DNA of 64,000 nucleotides from Acidobacteriaceae bacterium (GCA_003139095.1 PLHW01000066.1:125285-189284), one strand, 5' to 3'; positions 1-8,825 are shown, counted from the first letter of the stretch. A program made the numbers and translations. The notes: generated from the sequence alone by a model not told the origin.

Positions 1-47
1 CGCTTCCCCGGTGTTCCTGATGTCGATGACGAACGAGTAATCGAATC

Positions 48-80
48 GCCGGAGCGGCCTCCGCTGCTCCGGCCTTCTTT
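48..80 (+). terminator. Rho-independent terminator of a gene entering from the left
   Basis: Eight-base arms GCCGGAGC (48-55) and GCTCCGGC (66-73) enclose a ten-base loop and are followed by CTTCTTT. A plus-strand frame that enters the window ends with TAA at 38-40; only about 12 codons are visible, too few to name the gene. The hairpin also abuts the stop of the minus-strand DUF3106 gene, but in that direction no T-run follows, so it mainly serves the plus strand. Confidence 0.5.
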
Positions 81-699
81 ACATCCCGAGCGGCAGTCGC
101 GACGCGCTACTCAGCAGATTGCGTTCGTAGGGCGTAAATCGCCGGTTGAACTGATCGGAATTGATAAGCCGGCTGCGCTGCTCCGGCGTCATGCCTCGCA
201 TCCCCCGAATCGCTTCGTTCAGCGCTCGCCGCCGCTCCGGCGGCAACTCCTGAAATTGCCGGAACAGCGTCCGCGCCTGCTGCTTCTGCCCCGCCGTCAG
301 ATGCTCCCACGTTTCCATGCGGCCCAGCGTGCGCTCCTGCTGCTGCGGAGGCAGGCTCGAGAAATGCTGGAGCTGGTTGCGCAATCGCATTTGTTGTTGC
401 GGCGGCAGCCGCCGGAACTGCGGATCGTTTTCCAGCGCCCGGCGCTGCTCGTTCGGCGGCAGATCCTTGTAGCGCCGCAGCCACGCCCCGGCATGTCCCG
501 GCTGGTTGCGCGATGTCTGCCCACCTCGTTGCGAGCCCTGCGGATTCCCATGCTGAGGCGCCTGCGAATTCCCCGTCTGCGCTCGATACATGGAATGACC
601 ACGCGACTGTGGCGACTGGTCGCCGGACTGGGCATAAATCGGCGCAAGCAGCACCAGCAGCGCCGCCACACAGCCCGCGATGTTACTCCTCCCCAGCAT
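79..699 (-). CDS. Secreted DUF3106-like protein
   Basis: About 206 residues. The N-terminus is a signal peptide (hydrophobic AALLVLLAP, then a likely cleavage after YAQ). A Gln/Gly/Ser/Arg-rich linker follows, then a repetitive helical region of the pattern LPPxxQRRxLxxxPxFxxL, which is what DUF3106 proteins show. Function unknown; such proteins are predicted periplasmic. It is the last gene of a three-gene minus-strand operon behind an ECF sigma factor and its anti-sigma factor, with about 40 bp between, so it is probably expressed with them and may belong to an envelope stress response (inference). I chose the ATG at 699, preceded by GAAGAGG, over a TTG at 726. Confidence 0.7.
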   Translation of the reverse strand: MLGRSNIAGCVAALLVLLAPIYAQSGDQSPQSRGHSMYRAQTGNSQAPQHGNPQGSQRGGQTSRNQPGHAGAWLRRYKDLPPNEQRRALENDPQFRRLPPQQQMRLRNQLQHFSSLPPQQQERTLGRMETWEHLTAGQKQQARTLFRQFQELPPERRRALNEAIRGMRGMTPEQRSRLINSDQFNRRFTPYERNLLSSASRLPLGM

Positions 700-737
700 T
701 GCCTCTTCCCCGTCCGACTTTTCCAACCACTCACGCC

Positions 738-1247
738 CTACTGCGTCTCCGCGCCATCGTCCTGCACTTGCAGTTCGTCGAGCACGTCAAAATCCGCATA
801 GAGTTCGTCATTCTTGTCCAGCGCCTGCAGATCGCCCACCGCCGTCCCCGGCTGCACCGGCAGCCCGAGCGTGGGGGGCCGGGTCGCAATCGCTTCCGTC
901 TCCACAAAGTACGTCCGGTTGCCGATGGCCAGCGCCGCCATCAACACGACCGCAGCCGCCAGCGCGGCCCACGCCGGACGAAAGTACCGCCCCGGCATCA
1001 TTCGCCTCAGCCAGCTTTCCGCCGGTCGCGCCATCTCCTCGCGCAGCCGCGCCTGCAGTCGCGTATCGAAATACGCCGACGGTTCGGGCGCTTGCCACTC
1101 GTCCAGCAGCGCCATGGTTTTCTGAAAGTCGTGGAACTGGGTGGAACAGGCATCGCAAGAGGCCAGGTGCTTCCGAACCTCCGGCGTCGCAACTTCCATG
1201 CCAGCGGCCAGGTCCGGCAAAAGTTCGCGAATCTCCTTGCAATCCAT
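738..1247 (-). CDS. Putative membrane anti-sigma factor with zinc finger
   Basis: 169 residues. The N-terminal domain carries the zf-HC2 signature (Cys3, then HLASCDAC, i.e. H-x3-C-x2-C), the zinc-binding anti-sigma fold. A single membrane segment (WAALAAAVVLMAALAIG) lies in the middle and the C-terminal part is acidic and presumably periplasmic. The gene begins 12 bp after the stop of the ECF sigma factor gene, the usual arrangement for a cognate pair: the cytoplasmic finger domain would hold the sigma factor until a signal releases it. The signal is unknown. Confidence 0.8.
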   Translation of the reverse strand: MDCKEIRELLPDLAAGMEVATPEVRKHLASCDACSTQFHDFQKTMALLDEWQAPEPSAYFDTRLQARLREEMARPAESWLRRMMPGRYFRPAWAALAAAVVLMAALAIGNRTYFVETEAIATRPPTLGLPVQPGTAVGDLQALDKNDELYADFDVLDELQVQDDGAETQ

Positions 1248-1259
1248 ACTGCGTCTCTC

Positions 1260-2078
1260 TTACTTTCCCGAAACGAATTCCTTCAACTGCTCGCGCAACG
1301 TTTCGTACGCGCGAAACAGTAACGACTTTGTTGCCGACTCGCTCAGTTTCATCACGGCGGCAATCTGTCGATAATCCATCTGCTGATATTTGTGCATCAA
1401 CACCGCCAGGCGTTGCCGCTCCGGCAGTGCATTCACCTTACTGCGTATCGCCGCCAGCCGCTCCCGTTGCAAAAGCTGCTGCTCGGCCGTCAGCGACTCG
1501 TCCGCCAGGTCTGGAGTATTTCCCGTCTCCTGATCCGGTTCGTCCAGCCGCACAGTTTTTTCCGGACGCTCGTGGCGTGTGTCGCGCGCATGGTTCACCG
1601 CCAGGTTCGTCGCAATCCGGTAGAGCCACGTGGTGAACTTCGCGCTCGGCTCATAACTCAGCCGCGACCGGTAGACGCGCAAAAACACTTCCTGCGCCAA
1701 TTCCTCCGCCGTGGCTGGATTGTGGCAGAGCCGGTACATAAAACCAATCAGCGGCCGCCGGTACTTCTGCACCAGGTAGCCAAAGGCCGTTTCGTCGCCC
1801 GCCTTCACTCGTAGCATTACGTCGGCGTCGGAAGTGGCCTCCGCCGCCGCCACGGCAACATTCGCCCTTGAGCCTCCGGGGCTCTCAGCCCGCCCGGCGT
1901 TCGCGTGCTGGGGTGGCGCAAAGCCAAGCATCCCTCGGTCGATGGCTACGCTGCTCACAGCAGTGGAAACCCCGTCATTGGGAGAAAGTTGCGGCTCGCC
2001 GGAATCCGGCGCCTGGCTCGAAGTGCTTCCGGTTGAGCCAGTTGCGGATTTTGAGTCGGACGTGTCGGGGGCGGCCAT
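1260..2078 (-). CDS. ECF-type RNA polymerase sigma factor
   Basis: The conserved part begins near residue 85 (ADVMLRVKAGDETAFGYLVQKY), with sigma region 2 (AEELAQEVFLRVYRS, FTTWLYRIATNLAVNHAR) and region 4 (LPERQRLAVLMHKYQQMDYRQIAAVMKLSESATKSLLFRA). Typical ECF factors are about 180-200 residues, so the first 80 residues, rich in Ser/Gly/Ala, are either a real extension or a wrong start; internal ATG codons (for example at 1934) are possible. First gene of the operon with the anti-sigma factor and the DUF3106 protein. It would direct RNA polymerase to a stress regulon, possibly including its own operon. Confidence 0.85.
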   Translation of the reverse strand: MAAPDTSDSKSATGSTGSTSSQAPDSGEPQLSPNDGVSTAVSSVAIDRGMLGFAPPQHANAGRAESPGGSRANVAVAAAEATSDADVMLRVKAGDETAFGYLVQKYRRPLIGFMYRLCHNPATAEELAQEVFLRVYRSRLSYEPSAKFTTWLYRIATNLAVNHARDTRHERPEKTVRLDEPDQETGNTPDLADESLTAEQQLLQRERLAAIRSKVNALPERQRLAVLMHKYQQMDYRQIAAVMKLSESATKSLLFRAYETLREQLKEFVSGK

Positions 2079-2422
2079 GCGCGGGTGCTAGCAAGCAGGC
2101 TACCGAGTGCGGCGGGGCCGGTCAAGGGGCGAGCATCAAGTCGTAATCCCCTCCCCTTCGGTCGCCCGGGGAAAGATGACTTGGCAACGCGCTTTCCGAC
2201 GCCAGAACGGCGCTTCAAGGGGATGGCGCTCCAACCGCCCACCAAATCGCCTAAAAAAAACCTCCATAAACTACTGACTTCGAGGGAACCGAAGTGGTAT
2301 CCTTCGCCCGAACGTCGAACTTGCTATGGGCGAAACCGGGCCCTCCATGCGCTGTTTGGACTCAATTGCTTGGATCATTCTCCGTCCTCCGAGTGCCACC
2401 TCACCCGCAACGTGAGCTCTAA
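2079..2422. other. Intergenic region between divergent genes
   Basis: Must hold the promoters of the sigma-factor operon (minus) and of the small gene at 2423 (plus). I see no convincing -35/-10 pair, no ECF-type pair at proper spacing, no RNA gene and no repeat of the families found elsewhere in the window. Confidence 0.5.
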
Positions 2423-2638
2423 ATGGCCAACAAATGGGTACAACTTTACCGGGAAGCCTTCCAGGAACGCGACGCCGAAAAGGTAAGCGAGCTTTGTGAT
2501 CGGGCTCGTGCCGCCATTAACGAGCGCCTCGGCGAACTCGCCGCTCGGGTGATCGCCGCCGAAAAAGAGCGGGATCAACTCGAAGAAGCTCTCCGCTCCC
2601 TCACCCTCCACGAACTCCACCGCCGCGCCCCCAATTGA
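2423..2638 (+). CDS. Small charged helical protein of unknown function
   Basis: 71 residues, beginning MANKWVQLYREAFQERDAEK and continuing as one long charged helix with heptad-like spacing (AARVIAAEKERDQLEEALRSL), so it may form a coiled coil. No signal peptide or membrane segment. I do not recognise a family. It stands alone, 89 bp before the start of the DUF1684 gene in the same direction. Coding status is supported by its composition and clean helical pattern. Confidence 0.55.
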   Translation: MANKWVQLYREAFQERDAEKVSELCDRARAAINERLGELAARVIAAEKERDQLEEALRSLTLHELHRRAPN

Positions 2639-2727
2639 TCGCGCCTCGACTCGCCGGCGGCCTGCCAGCTCCCCGCTCACAGTACAATCGTCAGGTGCGA
2701 TTCAAAATCCATAAATGGGATTGCCGT

Positions 2728-3672
2728 ATGACCCGACCGCGCCGCTTGTCCGCCCTCATCATCGCTGCCGCATTGCTCCAGACCGCCTTCGCCTCCGGTC
2801 CTTCAAAACCCGGTCCCTCAACGGAAGACAGCGCCTGGCAAAACGAGCTTGAGGCTTGGCGGGCCCAGCGCGCGGCCAATCTTCAGGCTCCCGAAGGCTG
2901 GCTCTCGCTGATCGGCCTCGACTGGTTGCAGGATGGCGACAACAGCTTCGGCTCGGCCTCCGATAATCGCCTCCAGATCACCGCCAAAATTCCCGCCCAC
3001 CTCGCCGTCGTTCGTCTGGCCAAAGGCTCCGTGCGGCTGTTGCCGCCGCCCGGCGGCTACCCCCACGAATTATTGCTCGATGGCCATCCCGCCGCCGATC
3101 AGGATTTGATCTCCGACGACGCCGACCAGCCCTCCAAGCTCACCATCGGCTCCATCTCCATCATCGTCATTCACCGCGACGACCGCTTCGCCCTGCGCAT
3201 CAAGGATTCCCAGGCCGCCACCCGCCTCGCCTTTCACGGATTGAAGTGGTATCCGCCCAACCCCGCCTATCGCGTTCGCGCCCGTTGGATTCCCTACTCT
3301 CCGCCCAAGTCGCTCGATATTCCCACCGTCCTTGGCACCACCACTCACATGCCCGCCCCCGGTGCCGCCGAGTTCACCCTCGATGGACAGACCTATCGTC
3401 TTGAGCCCGTGCTCGAAGACCCCAAGGCCACCAACCTCTTCTTCATCATGCGCGACGCCACCAGCAAAACCACCACCTACGGCGCCGGACGCTTCCTCTA
3501 CACCAGCCTGCCCGACCACGGCGTCGACCACCCCGGAGAACTCTGGCTCGACTTCAATCGCCTCGTAAACCCACCCTGTTCCTTCACCCCCTACGCAACC
3601 TGCCCCCTGCCCCCGCCGCAAAATCGCTTGTCGGTAGCCATCCCAGCCGGCGAAAAGCGCTACCACGACTGA
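2728..3672 (+). CDS. Secreted DUF1684 family protein
   Basis: About 314 residues. A signal peptide (LIIAAALLQTAFA) is followed by the DUF1684 pattern: WQNELEAWRAQRAANLQAPEGWLSLIGLDWLQDGDNSFG at the start and the family-typical end with LWLDFNRLVNPPCSFTPYATCPLPPPQNRL and AGEKRY. The family is widespread; no enzymatic activity is established that I know of. The ATG at 2728 is preferred because the signal peptide begins there; the frame is open further upstream. The protein ends three residues after AGEKRY, as usual for the family. Confidence 0.85.
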   Translation: MTRPRRLSALIIAAALLQTAFASGPSKPGPSTEDSAWQNELEAWRAQRAANLQAPEGWLSLIGLDWLQDGDNSFGSASDNRLQITAKIPAHLAVVRLAKGSVRLLPPPGGYPHELLLDGHPAADQDLISDDADQPSKLTIGSISIIVIHRDDRFALRIKDSQAATRLAFHGLKWYPPNPAYRVRARWIPYSPPKSLDIPTVLGTTTHMPAPGAAEFTLDGQTYRLEPVLEDPKATNLFFIMRDATSKTTTYGAGRFLYTSLPDHGVDHPGELWLDFNRLVNPPCSFTPYATCPLPPPQNRLSVAIPAGEKRYHD

Positions 3673-3748
3673 CGGCCCGCCACTCCGCACGGGTTCGCTG
3701 GAGGCATATCGGAAAAAGCGGTATTATTGGCGAACATCGAGGTCTGCC

Positions 3749-4360
3749 ATGAGGACGCCCCGCATGATCGGGTGGTTTCTTCTTTTTACCCTGCTGCTCG
3801 CTGTCAGTGTTTTTGCGGCTTTGCGAGCATGGAATCAGGCTCATACCTTTTATTCCACACCAGAAACCGAAAGTGCGTTTCTCAAGAACTATAGCCCGCA
3901 GCATGTGATTGAACAATTTCGGTGCAATGAAGGCTCGGACCTTGGCTCCAGCCGGGATGGCGCAGCGGGCAAAGAGTTTGTCACTCATGCGGGAGGATTC
4001 GATTCCTTTTTTGCAATGCGGTCGGACCAGCGGACACCGCTGTTGATTGCTCTCAATGACGACGCGTATAAGCAGCTTCTCAGGAACGGGGCACAAATTC
4101 TGAACAGTGGCGGCGATCCTCAGAGCGGTTTTCAATACGATTACAAACTCGGCAAGAGTATCGGATCGCTGACGATTTCTCCCTTGGAAACCCCTTCGCC
4201 CTCACCTATCCACCGCACGTACTCCCTGCCGAACGGCACGGCGGATGTGAGGGTTCACATTGAGGAAAGAGAAATGTGGTTTCCCAAGGAGCCTGCAGTG
4301 CCCAACGCAGATCAGCTTCAAAAGCTCCATTCATTAGCCACGGGAACGTTGACGTATTAA
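3749..4360 (+). CDS. Hypothetical membrane-anchored protein
   Basis: 203 residues. One N-terminal membrane segment (MIGWFLLFTLLLAVSVFAAL) with a positive start suggests an anchor with the rest outside the membrane. The remainder shows no family I recognise; it contains a single Cys and a mixed alpha/beta-like pattern. Base composition is more AT-rich than in the DUF1684 gene before it and close to that of the two minus-strand genes after the tRNA, so this gene may belong to an acquired stretch of about 3 kb. No operon partner. Confidence 0.6.
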   Translation: MRTPRMIGWFLLFTLLLAVSVFAALRAWNQAHTFYSTPETESAFLKNYSPQHVIEQFRCNEGSDLGSSRDGAAGKEFVTHAGGFDSFFAMRSDQRTPLLIALNDDAYKQLLRNGAQILNSGGDPQSGFQYDYKLGKSIGSLTISPLETPSPSPIHRTYSLPNGTADVRVHIEEREMWFPKEPAVPNADQLQKLHSLATGTLTY

Positions 4361-4558
4361 CTTGGCGTATTAACAACGAGCGGCGTGCCGCATGCGCTTT
4401 TCAAGGGACCCGTTTGGGACTCTCATAGGCTCCGAATTTGCCGCAATCGCGCATCGTTCGCGCGATTCCGTCACGGGAAAATCGCTGCGCACAGGAATCG
4501 CCCCAAACGTTCCCACGCGGTTGACGGACTCGGCCGCAACTGTTTGAATAAAAGAGTT

Positions 4559-4633
<75 letters not shown>

Positions 4634-4865
4634 TTCATCACTCGCAATGCGCATCGCGCATGACCAGAAATGTCCCACCTCGGTCATGCGCCTTCGACCG
4701 GCAATCGCTCGCTAACCTCTCGCCAAGGCGCCTACTTTTCGTCCGTCTCATCGAGGGCAGATCATCTCGCCGCGGATCACGGACCTTGCTCACCCAAAGA
4801 TTTCCGACCAACAACTTGCATTGGAAGATTGCATCGACCTCAGATCCGGCCACGTTAGAGGCCGA

Positions 4866-5552
4866 CTAGGTCGGGGGCGCGGACTTATCCAGATCGGCGT
4901 TCAGGTGAACGTTACTGCCTGAGCTTACCTTCAGTTTGCGCTCCCAATCTTTGAAGCCGGATTTCTTTAAGGCGACGGTATGTTCGCCTTCGGTTACCTG
5001 GACGTCGGAGGGAGTGTTGCCGACGAAGTTGCCGTCGATTTCGATGTCGGCGCCGGGCGGAACGGAGGTAACGGACAACCGCGCTCCGGAGGGAACCTCG
5101 GCCGAACTAGGCGTTGCAGAGAGCGCCGTTGCGCTCTCCGTCGTCGATTGCGGCGGTCCCTTCTGCTCCGCCTGATTCGGTGTCTTGCCTGTTTCTCCTC
5201 GGCAATCGGCGCGGGCCGCCTTCAAGTCGTCCGCCGTAAAGTTCTGATTTAGGACCAGGACTTCGGCACCCCGGTCTTGCAAATTCCTCACATCGTGATC
5301 GGTCAACCTCCCATGAAAAGGGAATCCGCTCGGCAGTTTCCCTTCAACATACTGAAACTGTTTCCCGCGAATACCGAAGGAGTACAAACGGCTCGTGACC
5401 TGATCGGCGGGACCCATTCGTTTGAGAATGACGCAAGGGGCCTCCGTTGCGTGACCAGCGCCGCCCTGGGGAATGACAGCACCGGATTGCGAGAAGGCGT
5501 GCCTGGCCACCAGGAGCGCAAGTAAGAGCCCTGCGGCTCTAAGACATTTCAT
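4866..5552 (-). CDS. Secreted PEGA-domain protein
   Basis: About 228 residues. Signal peptide (AAGLLLALLVARHAFS), a middle region with two Cys, a Ser/Thr/Ala-rich linker, and a C-terminal PEGA domain (RLSVTSVPPGADIEIDGNFVGNTPSDVQV ... HTVALKKSGFKDWERKL). PEGA domains are small surface or periplasmic beta domains, often in proteins bound to the cell envelope. The next gene in the same direction starts upstream and ends 35 bp before this one, so both may be co-transcribed. Start at 5552 preferred over 5576 because it begins the signal peptide with a basic residue pair. Confidence 0.75.
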   Translation of the reverse strand: MKCLRAAGLLLALLVARHAFSQSGAVIPQGGAGHATEAPCVILKRMGPADQVTSRLYSFGIRGKQFQYVEGKLPSGFPFHGRLTDHDVRNLQDRGAEVLVLNQNFTADDLKAARADCRGETGKTPNQAEQKGPPQSTTESATALSATPSSAEVPSGARLSVTSVPPGADIEIDGNFVGNTPSDVQVTEGEHTVALKKSGFKDWERKLKVSSGSNVHLNADLDKSAPPT

Positions 5553-5587
5553 CCTCCAACCCCCGGTTAGCTTCATTGTATGCTCTC

Positions 5588-6109
5588 CTATTTCTGAGCC
5601 CCGCTGTTTTGAGGGGCTTCCTCATTGACTCGTTTCATCAGCTCATCAATTAGACCCTTCGTCGCACTGTGAAAGCCCGTGTAAAGGTTTCCCCATTTCT
5701 TCGAGTCGCTCCAGAGGCCCTCTCCTGTTTTCGGATCGACCACAGTTAAGAATGTGTAGTTGACCGAGACTTGCCGACTGTACGTTGGGCGATCCGTCGT
5801 GTTGATGTTCCCGCTGCTATCAATCGTGCCCGTCGTCCCTCCTCCGCTGGTAATGTAGCCACCGTCATACGCTTTAGTGGACATTAGGAGAACTAGGTCG
5901 GCCTGCTTTCGGTCTGGGATCACCTGGAACCGGCCCCACTTCGTCAGTTGCTCGTAGGCCCTGTCTCCCAACTTAGCGAAGCCGCTTTGGTTGTCGATGT
6001 AGACAGTCTTCGCGGCTACGATCTGCGGCGGAAGAGGTAGGTGTTTTTCTTTTGCGGCGACCTCAGCCGTAAACAACGAGAGTGCCAACATCAGCCAGAG
6101 GTATTTCAT
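5588..6109 (-). CDS. Hypothetical secreted protein
   Basis: About 173 residues from the ATG at 6109, which starts a clear signal peptide (MKYLWLMLALSLFTAEVAA). The mature part has a Gly/Thr/Ser-rich loop (GYITSGGGTTGTIDSSGN) and a pattern (AKTVYIDNQSGF ... LTKWGRFQVI ... ADLVLLMSTK) resembling small periplasmic proteins found in acidobacterial genomes; I cannot name the family. First gene of a likely pair with the PEGA protein. Confidence 0.6.
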   Translation of the reverse strand: MKYLWLMLALSLFTAEVAAKEKHLPLPPQIVAAKTVYIDNQSGFAKLGDRAYEQLTKWGRFQVIPDRKQADLVLLMSTKAYDGGYITSGGGTTGTIDSSGNINTTDRPTYSRQVSVNYTFLTVVDPKTGEGLWSDSKKWGNLYTGFHSATKGLIDELMKRVNEEAPQNSGAQK

Positions 6110-6347
6110 GCCGGGATTGTCCCACCGGCGAAGGGAGTTTTCAACCTCAAGGCGTCGCTTTGCCGCTGCATCGTGGCTTTTTTTCTCAGCACACCCCCGA
6201 ACCACGTTGCCGTCATCATCCCAGCCGTCAGAGACGAAGAGGTATCGACCGTCAAGCGTCTCCATCCATGACATTCGCTCGCAACTGACGCACGCCCGGA
6301 TCGTCTGATACACAGAGGCAACCCTTTTCAGCGCGGCCCAGCAAACT

Positions 6348-6581
6348 CCTTATTATTCAAAGATCAAACAGAAATCGATCCAATAAGTCCTTTGTTTTCA
6401 AAGATCAAATTCCCGACGCGAAAAATAGTTACCTTTTAGTAAACTATTGACGAGTCAAATGCGAGCAAGTCTTTTAATTAGAACAACTTGCGACAAAACT
6501 CCGCGCCTCGACCGTAACCCCTTATTCCTCAAAGATCTAGCAGGAATCGGCCAATAAGTCCTTTCTTTTCAAAGATCACTT
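6348..6581. repeat. Two copies of a 62-64 bp AT-rich direct repeat in a 580-bp gene-free stretch
   Basis: Copy A is 6348-6411 and copy B 6520-6581. Both read CCTTATT-nn-TCAAAGATC, then CAG-AATCG, then CCAATAAGTCCTTT-n-TTTTCAAAGATC. Inside each copy the motif TCAAAGATC occurs twice about 40 bp apart (6357, 6398, 6529, 6569), so the array is also four half-units. Between the copies lie small inverted repeats (TTGAC-GA-GTCAA; GCAAGT/ACTTGC). The whole gap 6110-6689 has no supportable gene and is markedly AT-rich compared with its surroundings. Role unknown. Confidence 0.75.
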
Positions 6582-6689
6582 TGGGTAGGAAGAGGATCGC
6601 GCAGGCGACTTCGTATCGCCGTTCAATTCGTGGCAAGACCTGCGGCCAAATGCATCCATCCGCTGCAACCCAAGCTTGGCTTAACCGCC

Positions 6690-7907
6690 CTAGTACTTCG
6701 GCATCTTGGGGTCGATTTTATCGGCCCAGGCGGCTACGCCTCCCGTCAGGCTATGGACGTTTTTGAAGCCGGAGTCGAGAAGGAACTTGACCGCTTTGGC
6801 GCTGCGCCCGCCCATCTTACAGTGGGCCACTATCTCGCGGGTTGGGTCTAACTCACTTAGACGCCTAGGTAAGTCGTTTAGCGGGATCAGGTGTCCGTTT
6901 AAGTTACAGATCTGATATTCGTGAGGCTCGCGGACGTCTAAGATGAAGACGTCCTCGTTGGCATCGAGTTTCTTCTTGAGCTCGTCGACGGAGATGGAGG
7001 GCACGTCGGGTTGAGGGGACGCAGCGCCGGCTGGCGTTGTGGCGGATGACGCGCTTCCGGCGGCTGGCGCGGTCGCTTCCTGGCCGCGGATGCCGCAGAA
7101 TTCCTCGTAGTCGATGAGTTGCGTGATGGTGGGATTTTTGCCGCAGACGGGGCAGTCGGGATTCTTGCGCAGCTTGAGCTCGCGGAACTTCATGCCTAAG
7201 GCATCGACTAAGAGAAGACGGCCGGCTAACGAATCACCCTGGCCTAGAATCAGCTTGATCGTTTCGGTGGCTTGAATAACTCCTACTAAGCCGGGGAGAA
7301 TGCCCAGGACTCCTCCTTCGGCGCAGGATGGAACTAAGCCGGGCGGAGGCGGCTCGGGATAGAGGCAGCGATAGCAGGGACCGTCTTCGGTCGCGAAAAC
7401 ACTGGCCTGGCCTTCGAAACGAAAGATGGAGCCGTACACGTTGGGCTTGCCGGTGAGGACGCAGGCGTCGTTGACGAGATAGCGGGTGGGGAAATTGTCG
7501 GTGCCGTCGGCGACTACGTCGAAGTCGCGAAAGAGGTCGAGCGCGTTGGCGCTGGTAAGGCGGGTTTCAAAGGTGCGGAGATTGAGGAAGGGGTTGATGG
7601 CCTTGAGCTTTTCGGCGGCCGAGTCGAGCTTTTTGCGGCCCACGTCGGCGGTGGTATGAAGAATCTGGCGCTGGAGGTTGGTGTAGTCGACGACATCGAA
7701 GTCAACCAGGCCGAGCGTGCCGACGCCGGCGGCGGTGAGGTAGAGCGCGAGCGGCGAGCCGAGGCCTCCGGCGCCGATGCACAGCACGCGGGCGGCCTTG
7801 AGCTTCCGCTGCCCGTCCATGCCGACCTCGGGCATGATGAGATGGCGCGAGTAGCGCAGGATTTCGTCGTTGGAGAGAGCGGGGAGCGGTGGTGTCAGGG
7901 TCGGCAT
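6690..7907 (-). CDS. moeZ: Adenylyltransferase/sulfurtransferase (ThiF-MoeB plus rhodanese)
   Basis: 405 residues. Residues 1-275 are a ThiF/MoeB E1-like domain: nucleotide loop GAGGLGS near 46-51, zinc cysteines CYRC (178, 181) and CPVC (252, 255), and the SCAEGG loop with Cys195. After an Ala/Pro linker, residues 303-405 are a rhodanese domain with active-site Cys363 in HCKMGGRS. It adenylates the C-terminal glycine of a ubiquitin-like sulfur carrier and transfers sulfur to make a thiocarboxylate. The neighbours (CysO-like carrier, JAMM protease, CysM) indicate that it charges the carrier for cysteine synthesis, as MoeZ does in mycobacteria. It may serve molybdopterin carriers as well. Confidence 0.93.
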   Translation of the reverse strand: MPTLTPPLPALSNDEILRYSRHLIMPEVGMDGQRKLKAARVLCIGAGGLGSPLALYLTAAGVGTLGLVDFDVVDYTNLQRQILHTTADVGRKKLDSAAEKLKAINPFLNLRTFETRLTSANALDLFRDFDVVADGTDNFPTRYLVNDACVLTGKPNVYGSIFRFEGQASVFATEDGPCYRCLYPEPPPPGLVPSCAEGGVLGILPGLVGVIQATETIKLILGQGDSLAGRLLLVDALGMKFRELKLRKNPDCPVCGKNPTITQLIDYEEFCGIRGQEATAPAAGSASSATTPAGAASPQPDVPSISVDELKKKLDANEDVFILDVREPHEYQICNLNGHLIPLNDLPRRLSELDPTREIVAHCKMGGRSAKAVKFLLDSGFKNVHSLTGGVAAWADKIDPKMPKY

Positions 7908-8008
7908 CGAATTTGTGATTGGGCAATTGGAAAATTTGGTAATTGGGTAATTTGGGCTCTGATTCTGGGGCTGCGCGTCACAAATTACACAATTACGAAA
8001 CTACTAAA

Positions 8009-8293
8009 TTACACAATTCCTTTGCCTCCGGCTATGGAGGGGACGATGGAAATCGTATCACCGTCGGTGAGCGGGGTGGCTTCTTTGTCCAGGTAGCGCA
8101 TGTCTTCGTCGTTGACGTAGACGTTGACGAAGGCGCGGAGCTTGCCGTCATCGTTATAGAGATGACGTTGCAGGTCGGGATGCTGGCCGACCAGCGCGGT
8201 GAGCGCGTCGCCGACGGTTTTTCCGGGCACGGTTACGGTGGACTGCTTGCCGGTGTACTGGCGCAGCGGAGACGGGATTTGGACCTCGGTCAT
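8009..8293 (-). CDS. cysO: CysO-like sulfur carrier with a C-terminal extension after Gly-Gly
   Basis: 94 residues with the beta-grasp MoaD/ThiS pattern (IPSPLRQYTGKQSTV ... FVNVYVNDEDMRYL ... DGDTISIVPSIAGG). The diglycine at 89-90 is not terminal: four residues, KGIV, follow. Carriers of this type must end in Gly-Gly to be adenylated and thiocarboxylated, so the tail must be removed first; the JAMM protease encoded just upstream in the operon is the obvious candidate. The carrier thiocarboxylate would donate sulfur to O-phosphoserine on CysM. The gap to the protease gene holds GTTTCAAR repeats. Confidence 0.88.
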   Translation of the reverse strand: MTEVQIPSPLRQYTGKQSTVTVPGKTVGDALTALVGQHPDLQRHLYNDDGKLRAFVNVYVNDEDMRYLDKEATPLTDGDTISIVPSIAGGKGIV

Positions 8294-8363
8294 GTAATAA
8301 AGATGCGAGGGCGGGAACGGGGGATTCAGCGGGAAGGTCTCAAAGTCTTAAGGTTTCAAAGTT

Positions 8364-8813
8364 TCAAGTTTGCGGGGTTTCGAGGATGTTGATTGGCTCG
8401 TCTGCCAGTTGCTTGTCGTTTTCATCTGTGCCGGTCAGCGCGAAGGATCTGGTCTCGGTGGCTTTGCCTCGCTGGACGCTGGTGATTACGTAGGAGCAGC
8501 CGATCCAGTGGGCTTCGGCGAGATCGGTGCGGGACCACCGCGCCGGATGGTCGGGGTGCGAGTGGTAGAAGCCGACGATGTCTTCGCCGCGGGCGCGGCC
8601 TTCACGCTGGATGCGGATGAGTTCGCGCGGATCGATGTTGTAGCGGTTGTGGGGCGAGTCGTCGCGCGTGTTGCCGCAGCCGACGGCGCGGGTCACCGTC
8701 TTGTCGCCGTTGTCTTCAAAGCGGCCTAGGAGTACGCCGCAGCATTCGTGCGGGTAGGTCTGCTCTCCGTGTTGGCGGAGGGCGGCGTGGGCGGAGGTGG
8801 GGAGGGTTAGCAT
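8364..8813 (-). CDS. mec: JAMM/MPN+ metalloprotease, Mec-type
   Basis: 149 residues with the full JAMM zinc site: Glu23 (YPHECCGVLLG) and HSHP-x6-S-x2-D (His84, His86, Ser94, Asp97). In the mycobacterial pathway Mec cleaves cysteine off the CysO-cysteine adduct. Here it may also trim the four residues that mask the carrier's Gly-Gly. It lies between cysM and the carrier gene in one transcription direction. Short family-typical length, no signal peptide, so cytoplasmic. Confidence 0.9.
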   Translation of the reverse strand: MLTLPTSAHAALRQHGEQTYPHECCGVLLGRFEDNGDKTVTRAVGCGNTRDDSPHNRYNIDPRELIRIQREGRARGEDIVGFYHSHPDHPARWSRTDLAEAHWIGCSYVITSVQRGKATETRSFALTGTDENDKQLADEPINILETPQT

Positions 8814-8825
8814 TTGGAAGAATTT

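Noticed and set aside
513-1322. Long Arg/His/Pro-rich open frames opposite the sigma and anti-sigma genes, and similar ones opposite or shifted within infB, recQ and lpxI.
   Set aside because: Shadow frames of GC-rich genes; low-complexity composition, no ribosome sites, and the real genes are clear.
2079-2422. ECF promoter formed by GGAACC at about 2287 and CGTC downstream.
   Set aside because: Spacing is about 23 bp instead of 16-17, and it faces the small gene, not the sigma operon.
6439-6453. GTAAACTATTGACGA occurs both in the AT-rich repeat region and just before parA (63567-63581).
   Set aside because: A few shared 15-base words are expected by chance among about two billion position pairs in 64 kb; flanks do not match.
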